DNA of 64,000 nucleotides from a virus. The stretch spans positions 94,799 to 158,798 of IMG/VR virus record IMGVR_UViG_3300002835_000015. One strand, given 5' to 3'. Numbering within the stretch: position 1 is the stretch's first letter; every line of letters starts with the position of its first letter. The position numbers and the translations under genes are program-made. The notes below the pieces were generated by a model. That model was given only the letters and a program-made list of their open reading frames with translations, was not told the origin of the DNA and did no database searches. Shown in pieces: positions 1 to 9,672 of the stretch.

Positions 1-122
1 ACTGATATTACTATATACCCCTTATTATCAATAGTACCTGCGATATCTCCCGCCTTTGTATATCCCAAATTAGGATTTATTTTCCAGAATATATTTCCAG
101 TGTTGGGGTCATATAATAACAT
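1..122 (-). CDS. HNH endonuclease-like protein, N-terminal part
   Basis: The 40 visible codons start at the ATG at 120-122 and run off the left edge. The reading contains LYDPNTGNIFWK followed by KAGDIAGTIDNKGY, the usual N-terminal pattern of phage HNH endonucleases (a DPxTG...W segment, then AGxxxGxxxxxGY). The HNH catalytic core lies outside the window, so the call rests on the N-terminal module only. It lies 10 bp downstream of the RNR gene on the same strand, which suits a mobile endonuclease beside a replication gene. Confidence 0.6.
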   Translation of the reverse strand, partial: MLLYDPNTGNIFWKINPNLGYTKAGDIAGTIDNKGYIVIS

Positions 123-132
123 TTCTTTTAAA

Positions 133-2367
133 TTATATTGCACAAGAACCACCCTCACAGGTAGATAACAAATCTTTTTCAGTATTACCATCAGAATCTG
201 GCGTATTGCAATAATAAAAGTTCTTTACACCATATTTATACCCCTGTATCTGATCTTTGATCAAAATACTCAAAGGAATATTGCCGTCAGGATAATGGGA
301 ATAATTATAGTATAAATTAACACTTATGCTCATATCAACAAATTTTTGTAACACTGCACAAATATTTAATATTGCTTTGTTGTTTGGCATTTCCCACGCT
401 AAAGTATAGTAATTTTTACGAGAAGCATAATTTGGCACTAATTGCTTGAGGATGCCGTTCTTAGCCTTTTTATAAGACATGAGGCTACGGACAGGTTCAA
501 TTCCATTTGTGCTGTTCTGGATGACGCTAGAGGACTCACAGGGCATTATAGCAGTCAGAGTAGAGTGTCTTAGACCATGAATTTTGATCCTAGCTCTCAA
601 ACCCTCCCAATCCATAATATACTCTGGCTTAACCAGTTCGTCAACTGTTTTTTTGTACCAATCGATTGGAAGCAATCCGCGAGAATATTTAGTCTCATTA
701 AATTTATTACATGGACCCTTGAGTTCAGCAAGTTTGCAGGACTCATTTAGTAAGTACCACTGAATTTTTTCCATGATTTCATGAACTAATCTTAATGTTT
801 CGGCATCATCATATTTTAGCTTGTGCTTTGCTAAAAATGCAGCAAAATTAGTAATACCAATTCCAAGTGATCTACGATTCTTTGTAAAGTTTTCACCAGC
901 CGCTACTGGATAATCTTGATAATCAATAATAGATTCTAAAGACTTTACAGCAATAGAGCAAGCTTTTTCTATGTCCTTGTTATCTTCCAGTTCAAGTAGG
1001 TTTAATGCTGACAGAATACAAATACCAATTTCGCCTTCTTTGTCATCTATAGATGATATTGGTTTAGTTGGATGGATAATTTCTTGACATAGATTACTCA
1101 TGTAAACTGGGGCATCCCATGATCCATGCTCATTAGCATTATCAATATTCATAACATAAATGCGACCAGTTTCTAATCTCTCTTTGGTAAAAATTTCAGC
1201 AAGCTTTCTTGCGTTAATTTTCTTCTTCATCTTTACGTAGCGAGCGTTTTCATATTTTTCATATAGCTTTTTGAAGTCTTCATTATTGTTCATAGAACTA
1301 TAAAGACCACCAGTTTCATGAGGACTCATTAGTGTAATGTCTTCATTTTTAATTAAACGCTCATAGAATAACTTGTTAAACTGAACAGAATAATCTAGCT
1401 TTCTTACTCTATTATCGTCAGTTCCCGCGTTATTCTTTAATGTCATTATATCTTCAATTTCATAGTGCCAAAATGGAATATGCACAGTAGCAGAACCACC
1501 ACGAATACCATTCTGACTTGTTGCTTTAACCGTTGACTCAAATATCTTTAAGTATGGGATAAGACCAGTATGAATTACTTCGCCGCCCCTAATGCTAGAG
1601 TTAATTGGGCGAATGCGGCCAATATTTAAACCAATGCCAGCCCTTCTTGCAGTATACTTTCCAACAGCGTGTACGCTTGAAAATATAGAATCAAGATCAT
1701 CTTCAACGTCTACTAGAACACAGCTAGCAAACTGTTTGATTTTAGTTCTTACTCCAGCCATGATTGGAGTTGGAAGATTAATCTTAAATGTAGAGAAACA
1801 TTCATATGCCTCTTCTACTTCCTCTACGGTATCAAATAAAGACATAGCGATTGCTACATAAGCAAACTGTGGTGTTTCATACATCTGTCCAGTAGACCTA
1901 TTCTTAATAAGATACTTATCTATCATTTGCTGTAATCCAGCATAAGTATATAAATAATCTCTATCATGATCCACGAACTTTTCAATCTGATCTATTTGTT
2001 CTTTACTCCACTTTGATAATAGAGTTTCATCATATATTTCAGCTTTTACATTACTAGATATATGAGACAACAAACTTGGTGGAGCATCATGGTTTTCCCA
2101 GAGATCTTTTCTAAGGGACATATTCAATAGTCTAGATGCAACATATTGATAGTTTGGCTTGCTGGGAGAAGTTAGATCGTTAGCAGACTTGATTAAGATT
2201 TGATGGATTTCTTCTGTGGTTATTCCATCTTTTAAAGAGAGGTTAGCATTCATCTCTATATCTGACCAAGAAACGTTAGCGATGTCTTTTATCGCCCACT
2301 CTACAACCTTATGAATCTTCTCAACTGTATAGACTTCGAAACTACCGTTCCTTTTTTGAACGCGCAT
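133..2367 (-). CDS. nrdA: Ribonucleoside-diphosphate reductase, large (alpha) subunit, class Ia type
   Basis: Reduces ribonucleoside diphosphates to deoxy forms. The 744-residue length is normal for the family. An ATP-cone-like N-terminus covers about residues 1-90. Catalytic features seen: Cys216 in FASCVLVD and Cys449 in GICILSALNL (redox pair); Asn425, Cys427 and Glu429 in MSNLCQEI (radical site); the tyrosine pair Tyr718/719 in KNFYYCN for radical transfer; and a C-terminal CEGGSC (Cys737/Cys742) that re-reduces the active site. The beta subunit (nrdB) is not in this window and may lie to the left. It is the first complete gene on the left and acts with the deaminases and ThyX further right to build the dNTP pool. 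Confidence 0.97.
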   Translation of the reverse strand: MRVQKRNGSFEVYTVEKIHKVVEWAIKDIANVSWSDIEMNANLSLKDGITTEEIHQILIKSANDLTSPSKPNYQYVASRLLNMSLRKDLWENHDAPPSLLSHISSNVKAEIYDETLLSKWSKEQIDQIEKFVDHDRDYLYTYAGLQQMIDKYLIKNRSTGQMYETPQFAYVAIAMSLFDTVEEVEEAYECFSTFKINLPTPIMAGVRTKIKQFASCVLVDVEDDLDSIFSSVHAVGKYTARRAGIGLNIGRIRPINSSIRGGEVIHTGLIPYLKIFESTVKATSQNGIRGGSATVHIPFWHYEIEDIMTLKNNAGTDDNRVRKLDYSVQFNKLFYERLIKNEDITLMSPHETGGLYSSMNNNEDFKKLYEKYENARYVKMKKKINARKLAEIFTKERLETGRIYVMNIDNANEHGSWDAPVYMSNLCQEIIHPTKPISSIDDKEGEIGICILSALNLLELEDNKDIEKACSIAVKSLESIIDYQDYPVAAGENFTKNRRSLGIGITNFAAFLAKHKLKYDDAETLRLVHEIMEKIQWYLLNESCKLAELKGPCNKFNETKYSRGLLPIDWYKKTVDELVKPEYIMDWEGLRARIKIHGLRHSTLTAIMPCESSSVIQNSTNGIEPVRSLMSYKKAKNGILKQLVPNYASRKNYYTLAWEMPNNKAILNICAVLQKFVDMSISVNLYYNYSHYPDGNIPLSILIKDQIQGYKYGVKNFYYCNTPDSDGNTEKDLLSTCEGGSCAI

Positions 2368-2393
2368 AATCCCCTCTTTCTTTTAATCAACTA

Positions 2394-3032
2394 TCAATAT
2401 TCGTTAAAAAGTTTTCTAAACAATCTTTCAAGTATAAACTTTAATATAACGGGCAAAACAACATAGATTAGCAAGAATGATAGTATAACAGACCCATGAA
2501 TTACTTCTGGATCTTGTTTTACATTAGACATTACGAAGTCTTTGCAGTCTCTTTTTAGTTGCCTCTTGCTATATTTGTCACACTCCGCAAAGTTCATTCC
2601 GCCTTGGCTAGCTATTGTAGCCCATTCGTTGCCATACTGCAAACATTTTTTGGCTAAAAAGTTTCTTTCTTCGTCTGCGTATTCAGCATCAATCTGAGCT
2701 TCTATGTCGCTAGTGTCGAAAGAACCACCAAACAGAGTTTCTGAGTTTTCATCATAGGAAAACTTGATATCTGGAAGGTATCTCAACTTTAGTGTACCAC
2801 CATCTTTACCCAAAGTCAAGCCCTGTACGTAAGCACTTAACTTTATGTACTTTTTCCAAGTGACTTTTGGGAGAGATTCAGTAAATGAAAGAATGATATT
2901 TTCAGAGGTATCTTTTATGACTTTAATATCTAATGGTTGGGGGAAACTTATATTTAGATTTTTAATGTCATAACCATTCTTTGAAAAGATAAAATCAACA
3001 ATCTGTTTAATTTGTAAAATTGGTATTGCCAT
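2394..3032 (-). CDS. Uncharacterised protein with C-terminal membrane anchor
   Basis: A 212-residue protein I do not recognise. The body is soluble-looking (about 1-180). A hydrophobic segment near 182-202 is followed by a basic tail (RLFRKLFNEY), so it is probably anchored by its C-terminus. It sits 1 bp from the next upstream membrane gene; 2394-4070 looks like one cluster of membrane and envelope proteins. Confidence 0.75.
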   Translation of the reverse strand: MAIPILQIKQIVDFIFSKNGYDIKNLNISFPQPLDIKVIKDTSENIILSFTESLPKVTWKKYIKLSAYVQGLTLGKDGGTLKLRYLPDIKFSYDENSETLFGGSFDTSDIEAQIDAEYADEERNFLAKKCLQYGNEWATIASQGGMNFAECDKYSKRQLKRDCKDFVMSNVKQDPEVIHGSVILSFLLIYVVLPVILKFILERLFRKLFNEY

Positions 3033-3033
3033 A

Positions 3034-3501
3034 TTAATTTTTCTGTATTAGTGACCAAGCCAAGCCCATAAATCTATCTGAGATTTTATTTTTTTCTTCA
3101 TCTGTTAGTTTATGATTGTCATCACCACCAGCGGCAGAAGTAATTAAATCTATGATAGCGACATCTAAATCTTTATACTTATCGTTCATAGCCCCTTCAA
3201 AGAATCCACTTGCAGATAATGCTAGCACATCATTTACTTGTTGTAACTGAGCGTCATAGGTTTTTACCCTACTAGCAAACTCTTGACTATATATAGCCAT
3301 CTTTGCTCTATCGGTAGGGTCAGTAATTAATGATGATACCGGTTTAACAAGTTCTATTATTTCATCGCTTGGGCGATCTATATTTAGAATAGCAACATCG
3401 GGCTTTGGAAAAACTGGAATTAAATTTAATACCGGTTTGTATAAAGCTAAACCTAGTAAAACTAGTGCTATAAGATTTCTAACCTTAAGAAACTTTTCCA
3501 T
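3034..3501 (-). CDS. Small membrane-anchored protein, unknown
   Basis: Start chosen at MEKFLKV because GAGG lies 6 nt upstream; a start 12 nt earlier is possible. Residues about 7-25 form one transmembrane segment, followed by a polar, partly helical domain of about 130 residues. It overlaps the 3' end of the gene at 3485. No family recognised. Confidence 0.75.
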   Translation of the reverse strand: MEKFLKVRNLIALVLLGLALYKPVLNLIPVFPKPDVAILNIDRPSDEIIELVKPVSSLITDPTDRAKMAIYSQEFASRVKTYDAQLQQVNDVLALSASGFFEGAMNDKYKDLDVAIIDLITSAAGGDDNHKLTDEEKNKISDRFMGLAWSLIQKN

Positions 3502-3760
3502 CGTTGTCCTCAATTACTTTGTTTAATAGTGGAAATACTTCGTCTAATTTCTCAGACGCTACGGTTAAATGGTATTCATCGCATTTATTTTTTAGCTGAT
3601 ACCATAAACTAACTATTTCCAAAAATCCCTCTTCTTTGTTCTCTACAACTTTGACTTTAGACTTAGCAAATAATCTAGATACCCAGTATGGAATATCTAC
3701 AAAGTTAGTTGCTAATATAAGTAAAGCAATTACAATCAACCAAACATTCCACGATTCCAT
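3485..3760 (-). CDS. Small membrane-anchored protein, unknown
   Basis: 91 residues. One N-terminal transmembrane segment (about 6-22) is followed by a charged cytoplasmic or periplasmic part. Its end overlaps the next gene, suggesting translational coupling. Function unknown. Confidence 0.72.
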   Translation of the reverse strand: MESWNVWLIVIALLILATNFVDIPYWVSRLFAKSKVKVVENKEEGFLEIVSLWYQLKNKCDEYHLTVASEKLDEVFPLLNKVIEDNDGKVS

Positions 3761-3764
3761 CTTA

Positions 3765-4070
3765 TTACCTCTTTAAATTAGTGGTCTTTGCATGAAATGG
3801 ACACACTGTTTTATGACCATCTCCTTGAACTATTATTCCCGTGCCTTTGCAAACGCATTTGGCTGGGTCTGGATCAGTATCCACAACGGGCTGTGGTTTT
3901 GGATCTACCTTAAAAACCTCTTTTTCTGCGTTATCAAAAGCTGCTTTACACTTCTCTTGCCACTCCGTTACGTAAGAAGAGTACATATTTGTTATATCTT
4001 CTGGATTGACAGAAAACATATTATTTGAGCATCCAGCTAATAATAATGCTAATAGTATATATTTATTCAT
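3765..4070 (-). CDS. Putative lipoprotein with Cys-rich C-terminus
   Basis: 101 residues. The N-terminus MNKYILLALLLAGC is a type II signal peptide with lipobox LAGC (lipidated Cys14). Near the C-terminus a CVCKGTG...VCPFH segment resembles a zinc-knuckle repeat such as those in DnaJ. Probably exported and lipid-anchored. It sits between small membrane proteins and the protease/fibre cassettes. Confidence 0.75.
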   Translation of the reverse strand: MNKYILLALLLAGCSNNMFSVNPEDITNMYSSYVTEWQEKCKAAFDNAEKEVFKVDPKPQPVVDTDPDPAKCVCKGTGIIVQGDGHKTVCPFHAKTTNLKR

Positions 4071-4078
4071 TGTAATTC

Positions 4079-5377
4079 CTAGTATAAAGTGAATGAAGAC
4101 AAATCAATTGTTGTTACAGTATATGAACTACCAGATCTATTATTTCTTGTCCAAAGTAGATTCATATTAGTATTTAATGTACTTATAAAATTACTATAGA
4201 ATGGTCCACTGTCTGGTCCGGTCCATGTTATTATCAAAACCAATTGATTATTGATGATTAAAAATGATGGGTTACCACTATCTCCACCGATTATTGATTC
4301 ATGAAATAATATTCTATTTGGGTATGTATTATAATAACTATTATTGGGATCAAGATAATTTTGTGTTGGTTGCTGTGTATATGCGGAACTGCCCGTTGGG
4401 TCCACGTATAGAAATTCTTTTACTAAAGCTTTTTCTTCTTGATCTAAAGATAGCATTGGAAGTCTGTAGATGGTATAAGTACCACTTTTATTTCTATAAA
4501 TTGTAGGTAAATATATAGACCAATTAGAAGGAAGTAATTTGGCAAAACTAATGGAATTTGGTACGTCAGAATCTAAAAGTCCCAAATAAATATCACTAGT
4601 CAATGTTGGCATTTTGTCTATTAATGTTCTTTCTATAACGACATTATCATTAGTAACAAATCTAACTTTAGCCCCGATATCTATTTCATAATGAGTAGCA
4701 AAAACTAAGTGACTTGGGCTAATTAGAGTTCCAGCTCTAGTATTTGATCCAGTTGTATTCCAAGGACTTATGCAAGTTAAATCTAAATCATAAGCCCAAC
4801 AATTAGTATTTCTAACGTATGTAGAAGTTGAATGGTTTTGAGTACTATAAATATCTTTTGCTATAGTTGGGTTTTTATTTAATAGTCTATTATCGACGCT
4901 ATCAGAACAATTTTTTGCTAAACTACCAGATGTAAATTCACAAAAAGCATCTATTTGTCCACCTATATTACAATTGACATTTACTTCTGCAATGTTAAAA
5001 TCAGATGTATTTATTCCACTTGCTATAATTTTTACTGCTCTTTTAGAAGTGCTTCCCGTTGGCACTCCAGAACATATATAGTTGTTAGGATTTAAATTTG
5101 ATAAAATACTGTTATCTGTACTATATACAGTAACTGATATATCATCTTGTTTATATAATATTATATTAAAATCAGTTATAGTAGATGAATTAGTAGATCT
5201 GAATACTGTAGCGTCATAATTCGTAGTATAACCAGAGCCAGTAGAAACTAATATCCTATCTTGGGGCTGTGCTGTGATTTTTACTCTATCTCCACCAATA
5301 TCTGGTTTTTTAAACAGATAAGATGAATTCTCAGATATAGAACCACAATTGAGAGGTATATTTTGAGCTTCTATCAT
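4079..5377 (-). CDS. Trypsin-like serine protease of the fibre cassette (copy 2)
   Basis: 432 residues, S1-type fold inferred from motifs: His229 in ATHY, Asp262 in SDIYLGLLD, Ser367 in GGDSGNP. The first ~200 residues are a Ser/Asn/Thr-rich beta-type region with CGS near the start. No signal peptide is evident, so it is probably a virion or tail-associated protease. It overlaps by 1 nt the fibre-like gene at 5377 and is a clear paralogue of the protease at 6691 (shared SDVPNSISFAK and SFLIINNQLV). Catalytic triad assignment is by motif only. Confidence 0.82.
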   Translation of the reverse strand: MIEAQNIPLNCGSISENSSYLFKKPDIGGDRVKITAQPQDRILVSTGSGYTTNYDATVFRSTNSSTITDFNIILYKQDDISVTVYSTDNSILSNLNPNNYICSGVPTGSTSKRAVKIIASGINTSDFNIAEVNVNCNIGGQIDAFCEFTSGSLAKNCSDSVDNRLLNKNPTIAKDIYSTQNHSTSTYVRNTNCWAYDLDLTCISPWNTTGSNTRAGTLISPSHLVFATHYEIDIGAKVRFVTNDNVVIERTLIDKMPTLTSDIYLGLLDSDVPNSISFAKLLPSNWSIYLPTIYRNKSGTYTIYRLPMLSLDQEEKALVKEFLYVDPTGSSAYTQQPTQNYLDPNNSYYNTYPNRILFHESIIGGDSGNPSFLIINNQLVLIITWTGPDSGPFYSNFISTLNTNMNLLWTRNNRSGSSYTVTTIDLSSFTLY

Positions 5378-6681
5378 TATGGTGTTCCATAGCTAGCTTG
5401 ACAGTAATTTACTGCCGCTACCCATCTAATATTTTTAGTTGCTAATCCAGTAACTCTAATAGACAATCCTCCATTTGTAGCATCTGCTGCTACGCTGGCT
5501 AAAGCCGAAGTCATACCAGCATCTTTCCAGCTTGTTTCAGTGGGTGTTTCAATCAAAGCGGTAGTACTAGCACCAACCCCTCTTTTAATACCTCCAACAA
5601 AATTCCATACGGCTGAAGAAGTATCCGTGTCATTATAAGCACTAATTTGTATGTTAAAATTTACCGTAGTTTTATCTGGTAAAAATATAAAATTTCTTGA
5701 AGTCGTGTTACTTGGAGATGTTACTAGAGATGCAGATCCATTTGCCGTTAAAATTACATTTGATGTATTACTTGAGGTTTCAGTTCTTAGCACTATGGTT
5801 GATCGCTGTGCATCTCCAGCAGAAGCAAAACTACCACCAGCCTGTGCCACTTCTCCATATAAAGTAGTTTTTGCGGATATACCACCTAAAATAGATGAAT
5901 ATATTCCGCTAGCAATATTGTTTTGACCGTTAATGATGCTAGAATAGTTAGCAGTTGCTGTGTTTTGATTCCCATTTCCAATAAAAGTATAATCTGAAAT
6001 AGCAGAATGACCAAATCCATTTATAATAGAAGAATAAGTTCCTCTGCTCATATTAAAAGTTCCATTACATATCAACCCATAGTTAGGAGACGTTACAGTA
6101 TTTCTTAAACCAGTGATTATGGTAGCGTTACTAGAGGCTGGTGATCCAGCAGTATTTCTATCTCCATTAAGAATAGATGTATAAACACCGCTACCAACAC
6201 AGCCATTACCAGATAAAATTGTTATATTATAACCACTTGCAGTACAAGTATTAGCGTGATAAATACCATTATAGTTAAAACTTGAACCAAGCAGTGATGA
6301 AATTATTGAGTTTCCTGATCCCAAGCATAGATTTCCGCTTCCTAATATATTGTTAAATTTTGTAGTATTATTACCAGAGATTTCAACTATTGGGGATGAG
6401 ATTACTATTCCGCCAACTGTAGATCCATCACCAACATATAGTTTTTTAGTATCGGTTGTCCATAACGGTTCTGCTACCGATGGAGTTACCAATAGTCTTT
6501 CTGAATCAAGACCCTGCTTTAATTGCAAAGTTGCAGCTTGATTTAGTACAGAACTTCTTAATGTGCTGGCAGAAACTTTTTTTGTTATTGCTTGATCATT
6601 TGGGCTATCCACCATAACAAAAAGATCATCATCTGTTACAGATGATACTGATGGTAACTGCGTTATTTTTACAACACCCAT
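5377..6681 (-). CDS. Tail fibre / adhesin-like structural protein
   Basis: 434 residues. It begins with a short module VKITQLPSVSSVTDDDLFVMVD, then LQLKQG...EPLWTTDTKKLYVGDG, a common N-terminal connector of phage tail fibres. Residues about 100-280 contain repeated YSSIINGxxNxASG-type turns typical of a beta-helix or YadA-like head. The C-terminal ~130 residues are likely the terminal domain. Paired with the downstream protease, it forms the second of two fibre-protease cassettes. Confidence 0.8.
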   Translation of the reverse strand: MGVVKITQLPSVSSVTDDDLFVMVDSPNDQAITKKVSASTLRSSVLNQAATLQLKQGLDSERLLVTPSVAEPLWTTDTKKLYVGDGSTVGGIVISSPIVEISGNNTTKFNNILGSGNLCLGSGNSIISSLLGSSFNYNGIYHANTCTASGYNITILSGNGCVGSGVYTSILNGDRNTAGSPASSNATIITGLRNTVTSPNYGLICNGTFNMSRGTYSSIINGFGHSAISDYTFIGNGNQNTATANYSSIINGQNNIASGIYSSILGGISAKTTLYGEVAQAGGSFASAGDAQRSTIVLRTETSSNTSNVILTANGSASLVTSPSNTTSRNFIFLPDKTTVNFNIQISAYNDTDTSSAVWNFVGGIKRGVGASTTALIETPTETSWKDAGMTSALASVAADATNGGLSIRVTGLATKNIRWVAAVNYCQASYGTP

Positions 6682-6690
6682 ATTAAACTC

Positions 6691-7902
6691 CTAATAAGAT
6701 AAAAAAGATGAAAGATCTATTTCAGTTAGTTGATACCCACCGCCAAGCTGAGACATCATTGTGTTGATAGCATTTTTTCTTTGAGTTATAAATGTACCCA
6801 AACTAGAACTAGTCCAAACTGTAAGAACTACTAATTGATTGTTAATTATTAGAAATGATGGACTACCAGAATCTCCGCCAATAATATCTTCATAAAATGA
6901 TAATCTAAAAGAATTTGTCGGGCGCATCAGTACAACTTGATTAGATATTGCATATAAATCAGCAACCATAGCTTTTTTTTCTTGATCCGTTATTAAAACT
7001 GGAAGTTTTATTGGATGAGAAATAGAAGGTAAATACGATGTCCAGTTTTCTGGCAAAATTTTAGCAAATGATATACTATTAGGAACATCAGAATTTAATA
7101 CACCAATAGTTATATCTGGATAATATGGAGTGTATGAAGGATCTGTTTGCAATGTTTCAATAGTTCTATTAATAACAATATTGTCTGATGTGACATATCT
7201 TATTGTTGTTCCTACTGGTGGTTGATAGTGGGCGGCAAATAAAACATGACGAGGAGAAATAAGTACTCCCGCCATATTATTGCCACCATATGAGTTCCAT
7301 GGACTTATGCACGTTAAATCTATGTCTGAAACCCAACATCCTGTATTTCTAATATAAATATTAGATGAGTTGTTTATATTAGAAAAAATAGGTTTTGAGT
7401 AACCGGGAACTTTGTTGCTTATACGACTGTCGATGGCATCAGTAGTATTTTTTGCTAATGAATTATTAGCCCAACTGTTAAAAGAGTCTATATTTCCAGA
7501 ATATGTTTTTTGAGCATACAGTCCTATTGCTGATGTTTCACCATCATTAGATATTGCTGTAATAGTACAATATCCATCATTCTGATACGTAGCTATTCCA
7601 CCATTATTATTTATAGTTAATACAGATGGATTGGATGATGAAAATTTAACAAGGCTATTGAATGTAGATTGATTGAATATATTTTGTATAGTAAAATCTG
7701 TAACATATTCAGCACTAGTTTGCCTATTGAGCATTTTATCTTTATCATAAGCTATAGAATTAGAGCCAGACACTGTAATTCTATTTATGACATTACCTAC
7801 AATGTCAAAAGATCTATCGCTAATCCTTTTTTTAGCATAATTATTGAAGTTTACGGTTGATGCTAAACCGCAGTTAATTGGATGATTTACAGATGGATAC
7901 AT
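6691..7902 (-). CDS. Trypsin-like serine protease of the fibre cassette (copy 1)
   Basis: 403 residues, paralogue of the gene at 4079. Triad by motif: His225 in FAAHY, Asp263 in PDITIGVLN, Ser345 in GGDSGSP. The N-terminal half is an Asn/Ser-rich beta region including SVLTINNNGGIATYQNDGYCTITA, which looks like a Big-type Ig-like fold. No signal peptide. Lies directly downstream of the fibre-like gene at 7904. Confidence 0.82.
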   Translation of the reverse strand: MYPSVNHPINCGLASTVNFNNYAKKRISDRSFDIVGNVINRITVSGSNSIAYDKDKMLNRQTSAEYVTDFTIQNIFNQSTFNSLVKFSSSNPSVLTINNNGGIATYQNDGYCTITAISNDGETSAIGLYAQKTYSGNIDSFNSWANNSLAKNTTDAIDSRISNKVPGYSKPIFSNINNSSNIYIRNTGCWVSDIDLTCISPWNSYGGNNMAGVLISPRHVLFAAHYQPPVGTTIRYVTSDNIVINRTIETLQTDPSYTPYYPDITIGVLNSDVPNSISFAKILPENWTSYLPSISHPIKLPVLITDQEKKAMVADLYAISNQVVLMRPTNSFRLSFYEDIIGGDSGSPSFLIINNQLVVLTVWTSSSLGTFITQRKNAINTMMSQLGGGYQLTEIDLSSFLSY

Positions 7903-7903
7903 A

Positions 7904-9409
7904 TTAGTTAGTAGTTAGTGTTACTCCTCTGGTTACTAATGCTTTTGCACTAGAGCCAGCTTTAATGATAGTGGCTGTGCCAGCACCAGTTGCTGTTTGA
8001 GATGATATAGTATAAGTAAATTGATTACTATTAGTTACCGTAATAACAGCATACCTGTTTGCATTTGTAGCTGTTGTAATTCCACTGACTCTTAATACAT
8101 CTCCACTGAGATATCCATGATTAGTTAAATTTACAGTACAAGTTGTACCAGAACAAACGAAATTTGAACCATTGGTAGTAATACTGCCTAAATTTGAAGG
8201 AGATGCGCTAGACCCTCCACTAATATTGATACTTCTTGCATTAGGAGATCCATAAGATGTTGTTCCATTAGTTCCATCCATGTATGCGAATGTTGCTAAT
8301 AAATTATCAACACTACTTTGATTTAGCGAAGCATTAGTTATAGACACATTCAAACCACAACTTTTCCATGTTCCAAGAGAAGGAAGAGTTAGTGTTTGTA
8401 AAACGGGGGTTGTGAATGTTATGGTACTAGAAAAAGAACTCCCTACCGCTACTATCGATGGAATAGATATTGATGTCATAGAAGACGAAGAGATATTAAA
8501 ATTTCCACCGTTGCTAGTAACAACATACTGTAATGATGGTAGAGATAAAGAGCTTAAGCTGTTTGCTGTTAAATTAAAATAATCAATAGTATTTAATAAT
8601 GGTAAGCTTATTGATGTCAAGTTTGAGCCAGTAAATAATAAATATTTTGCATAAGTGAGCTTTGGCATTTGAAAAGACGTTAGAGCATTTGCTGTTAATC
8701 CAAAATTCCCAGTAATATGTACAATTTCTGGTAATGACAGAGTTGTTAAACTATTCATCGTAGTAGAATCAAACAAATTTCCATTTATATATTTAAAATT
8801 ATTTAGTAATATGCTTGTAAGATTAGTGACAGTACCCATAGTAGAAAATAAATTACCGGTAAGACCTTCTATGTTGGATGAAATAGTAGCTATTCTACCA
8901 TCAACAAAATCTTGATTATTATAGAGGGGCCACGAACCTTCAACCCACGGTCCTGTTCCTGTTAACACATTTCCATTTATTGTCATTATGTTTTTAGGAA
9001 AAGTAATAAGGGCTGCATTCCTTGAATATATTGGAGTAGACCCTGTGATAGTCGTCGTTAGTGCAGGTATGCTTTCAGAAAAACTTATTGGCACACCTCC
9101 TTGTGTAATACCATCACCCATTCGTAATACTTTGGAGTCGGTAGCCCATAAAGGCTCACCTTCTAATGGAGTTATTGCATTAACTTCTGCTAATGTTCCT
9201 CTACGAATTTGTAAATTAGCTGGAGATGTAATATCAACCCACTGATTATTGCGGCGACCATATGTAATAGTGCCAGATGGTGCATCAACATCCTTCCATA
9301 ATATTTTTTTAGTTACAGGTGTTCCATCTGGATTATCTACCATTACCAAAACATCGTCTGGAGTTATAGAGGAACTAGATGGTAATTGGTGTATTCTTGT
9401 GACAACCAT
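7904..9409 (-). CDS. Tail fibre-like protein with leucine-rich-like repeats
   Basis: 501 residues. Same N-terminal module as the gene at 5377 (RIHQLPSSSSITPDDVLVMVD), then the EPLWATDSKVLRMGDG connector. Residues about 150-370 hold repeats of the form LTSISLPLL.tI, an LRR-like solenoid of the bacterial surface-protein kind. A C-terminal Gly/Ser/Thr-rich domain follows. Likely a receptor-binding or adhesive fibre; target unknown. Confidence 0.8.
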   Translation of the reverse strand: MVVTRIHQLPSSSSITPDDVLVMVDNPDGTPVTKKILWKDVDAPSGTITYGRRNNQWVDITSPANLQIRRGTLAEVNAITPLEGEPLWATDSKVLRMGDGITQGGVPISFSESIPALTTTITGSTPIYSRNAALITFPKNIMTINGNVLTGTGPWVEGSWPLYNNQDFVDGRIATISSNIEGLTGNLFSTMGTVTNLTSILLNNFKYINGNLFDSTTMNSLTTLSLPEIVHITGNFGLTANALTSFQMPKLTYAKYLLFTGSNLTSISLPLLNTIDYFNLTANSLSSLSLPSLQYVVTSNGGNFNISSSSMTSISIPSIVAVGSSFSSTITFTTPVLQTLTLPSLGTWKSCGLNVSITNASLNQSSVDNLLATFAYMDGTNGTTSYGSPNARSINISGGSSASPSNLGSITTNGSNFVCSGTTCTVNLTNHGYLSGDVLRVSGITTATNANRYAVITVTNSNQFTYTISSQTATGAGTATIIKAGSSAKALVTRGVTLTTN

Positions 9410-9410
9410 C

Positions 9411-9659
9411 TTAAACTCCTAATATGCCAGAAGATCCGGTAGTATAATAAGTAACGTCATCAAATCTATCTTTTAGTCTGTTTTCTATAGCTGTATATGA
9501 ATAAGATTTCTCATATTCAAATGGACTTATAAGAGCTTGATAATTGCCACTCCCACTAACTGGCTTTCCGAACCAGCAATATACAACGGCTGAACCGTTT
9601 TGAATTGTTTCTCTACCAGAAACTACATTAGTGATTACATCTGTTGTTGAAATTGGCAT
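9411..9659 (-). CDS. Small structural-type protein, unknown
   Basis: 82 residues, no membrane segment, beta-rich composition. It lies 1 bp upstream of the fibre gene at 7904 and is probably co-transcribed and virion-associated. Not recognised. Confidence 0.65.
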   Translation of the reverse strand: MPISTTDVITNVVSGRETIQNGSAVVYCWFGKPVSGSGNYQALISPFEYEKSYSYTAIENRLKDRFDDVTYYTTGSSGILGV

Positions 9660-9672
9660 ATTTTACCCCTTT

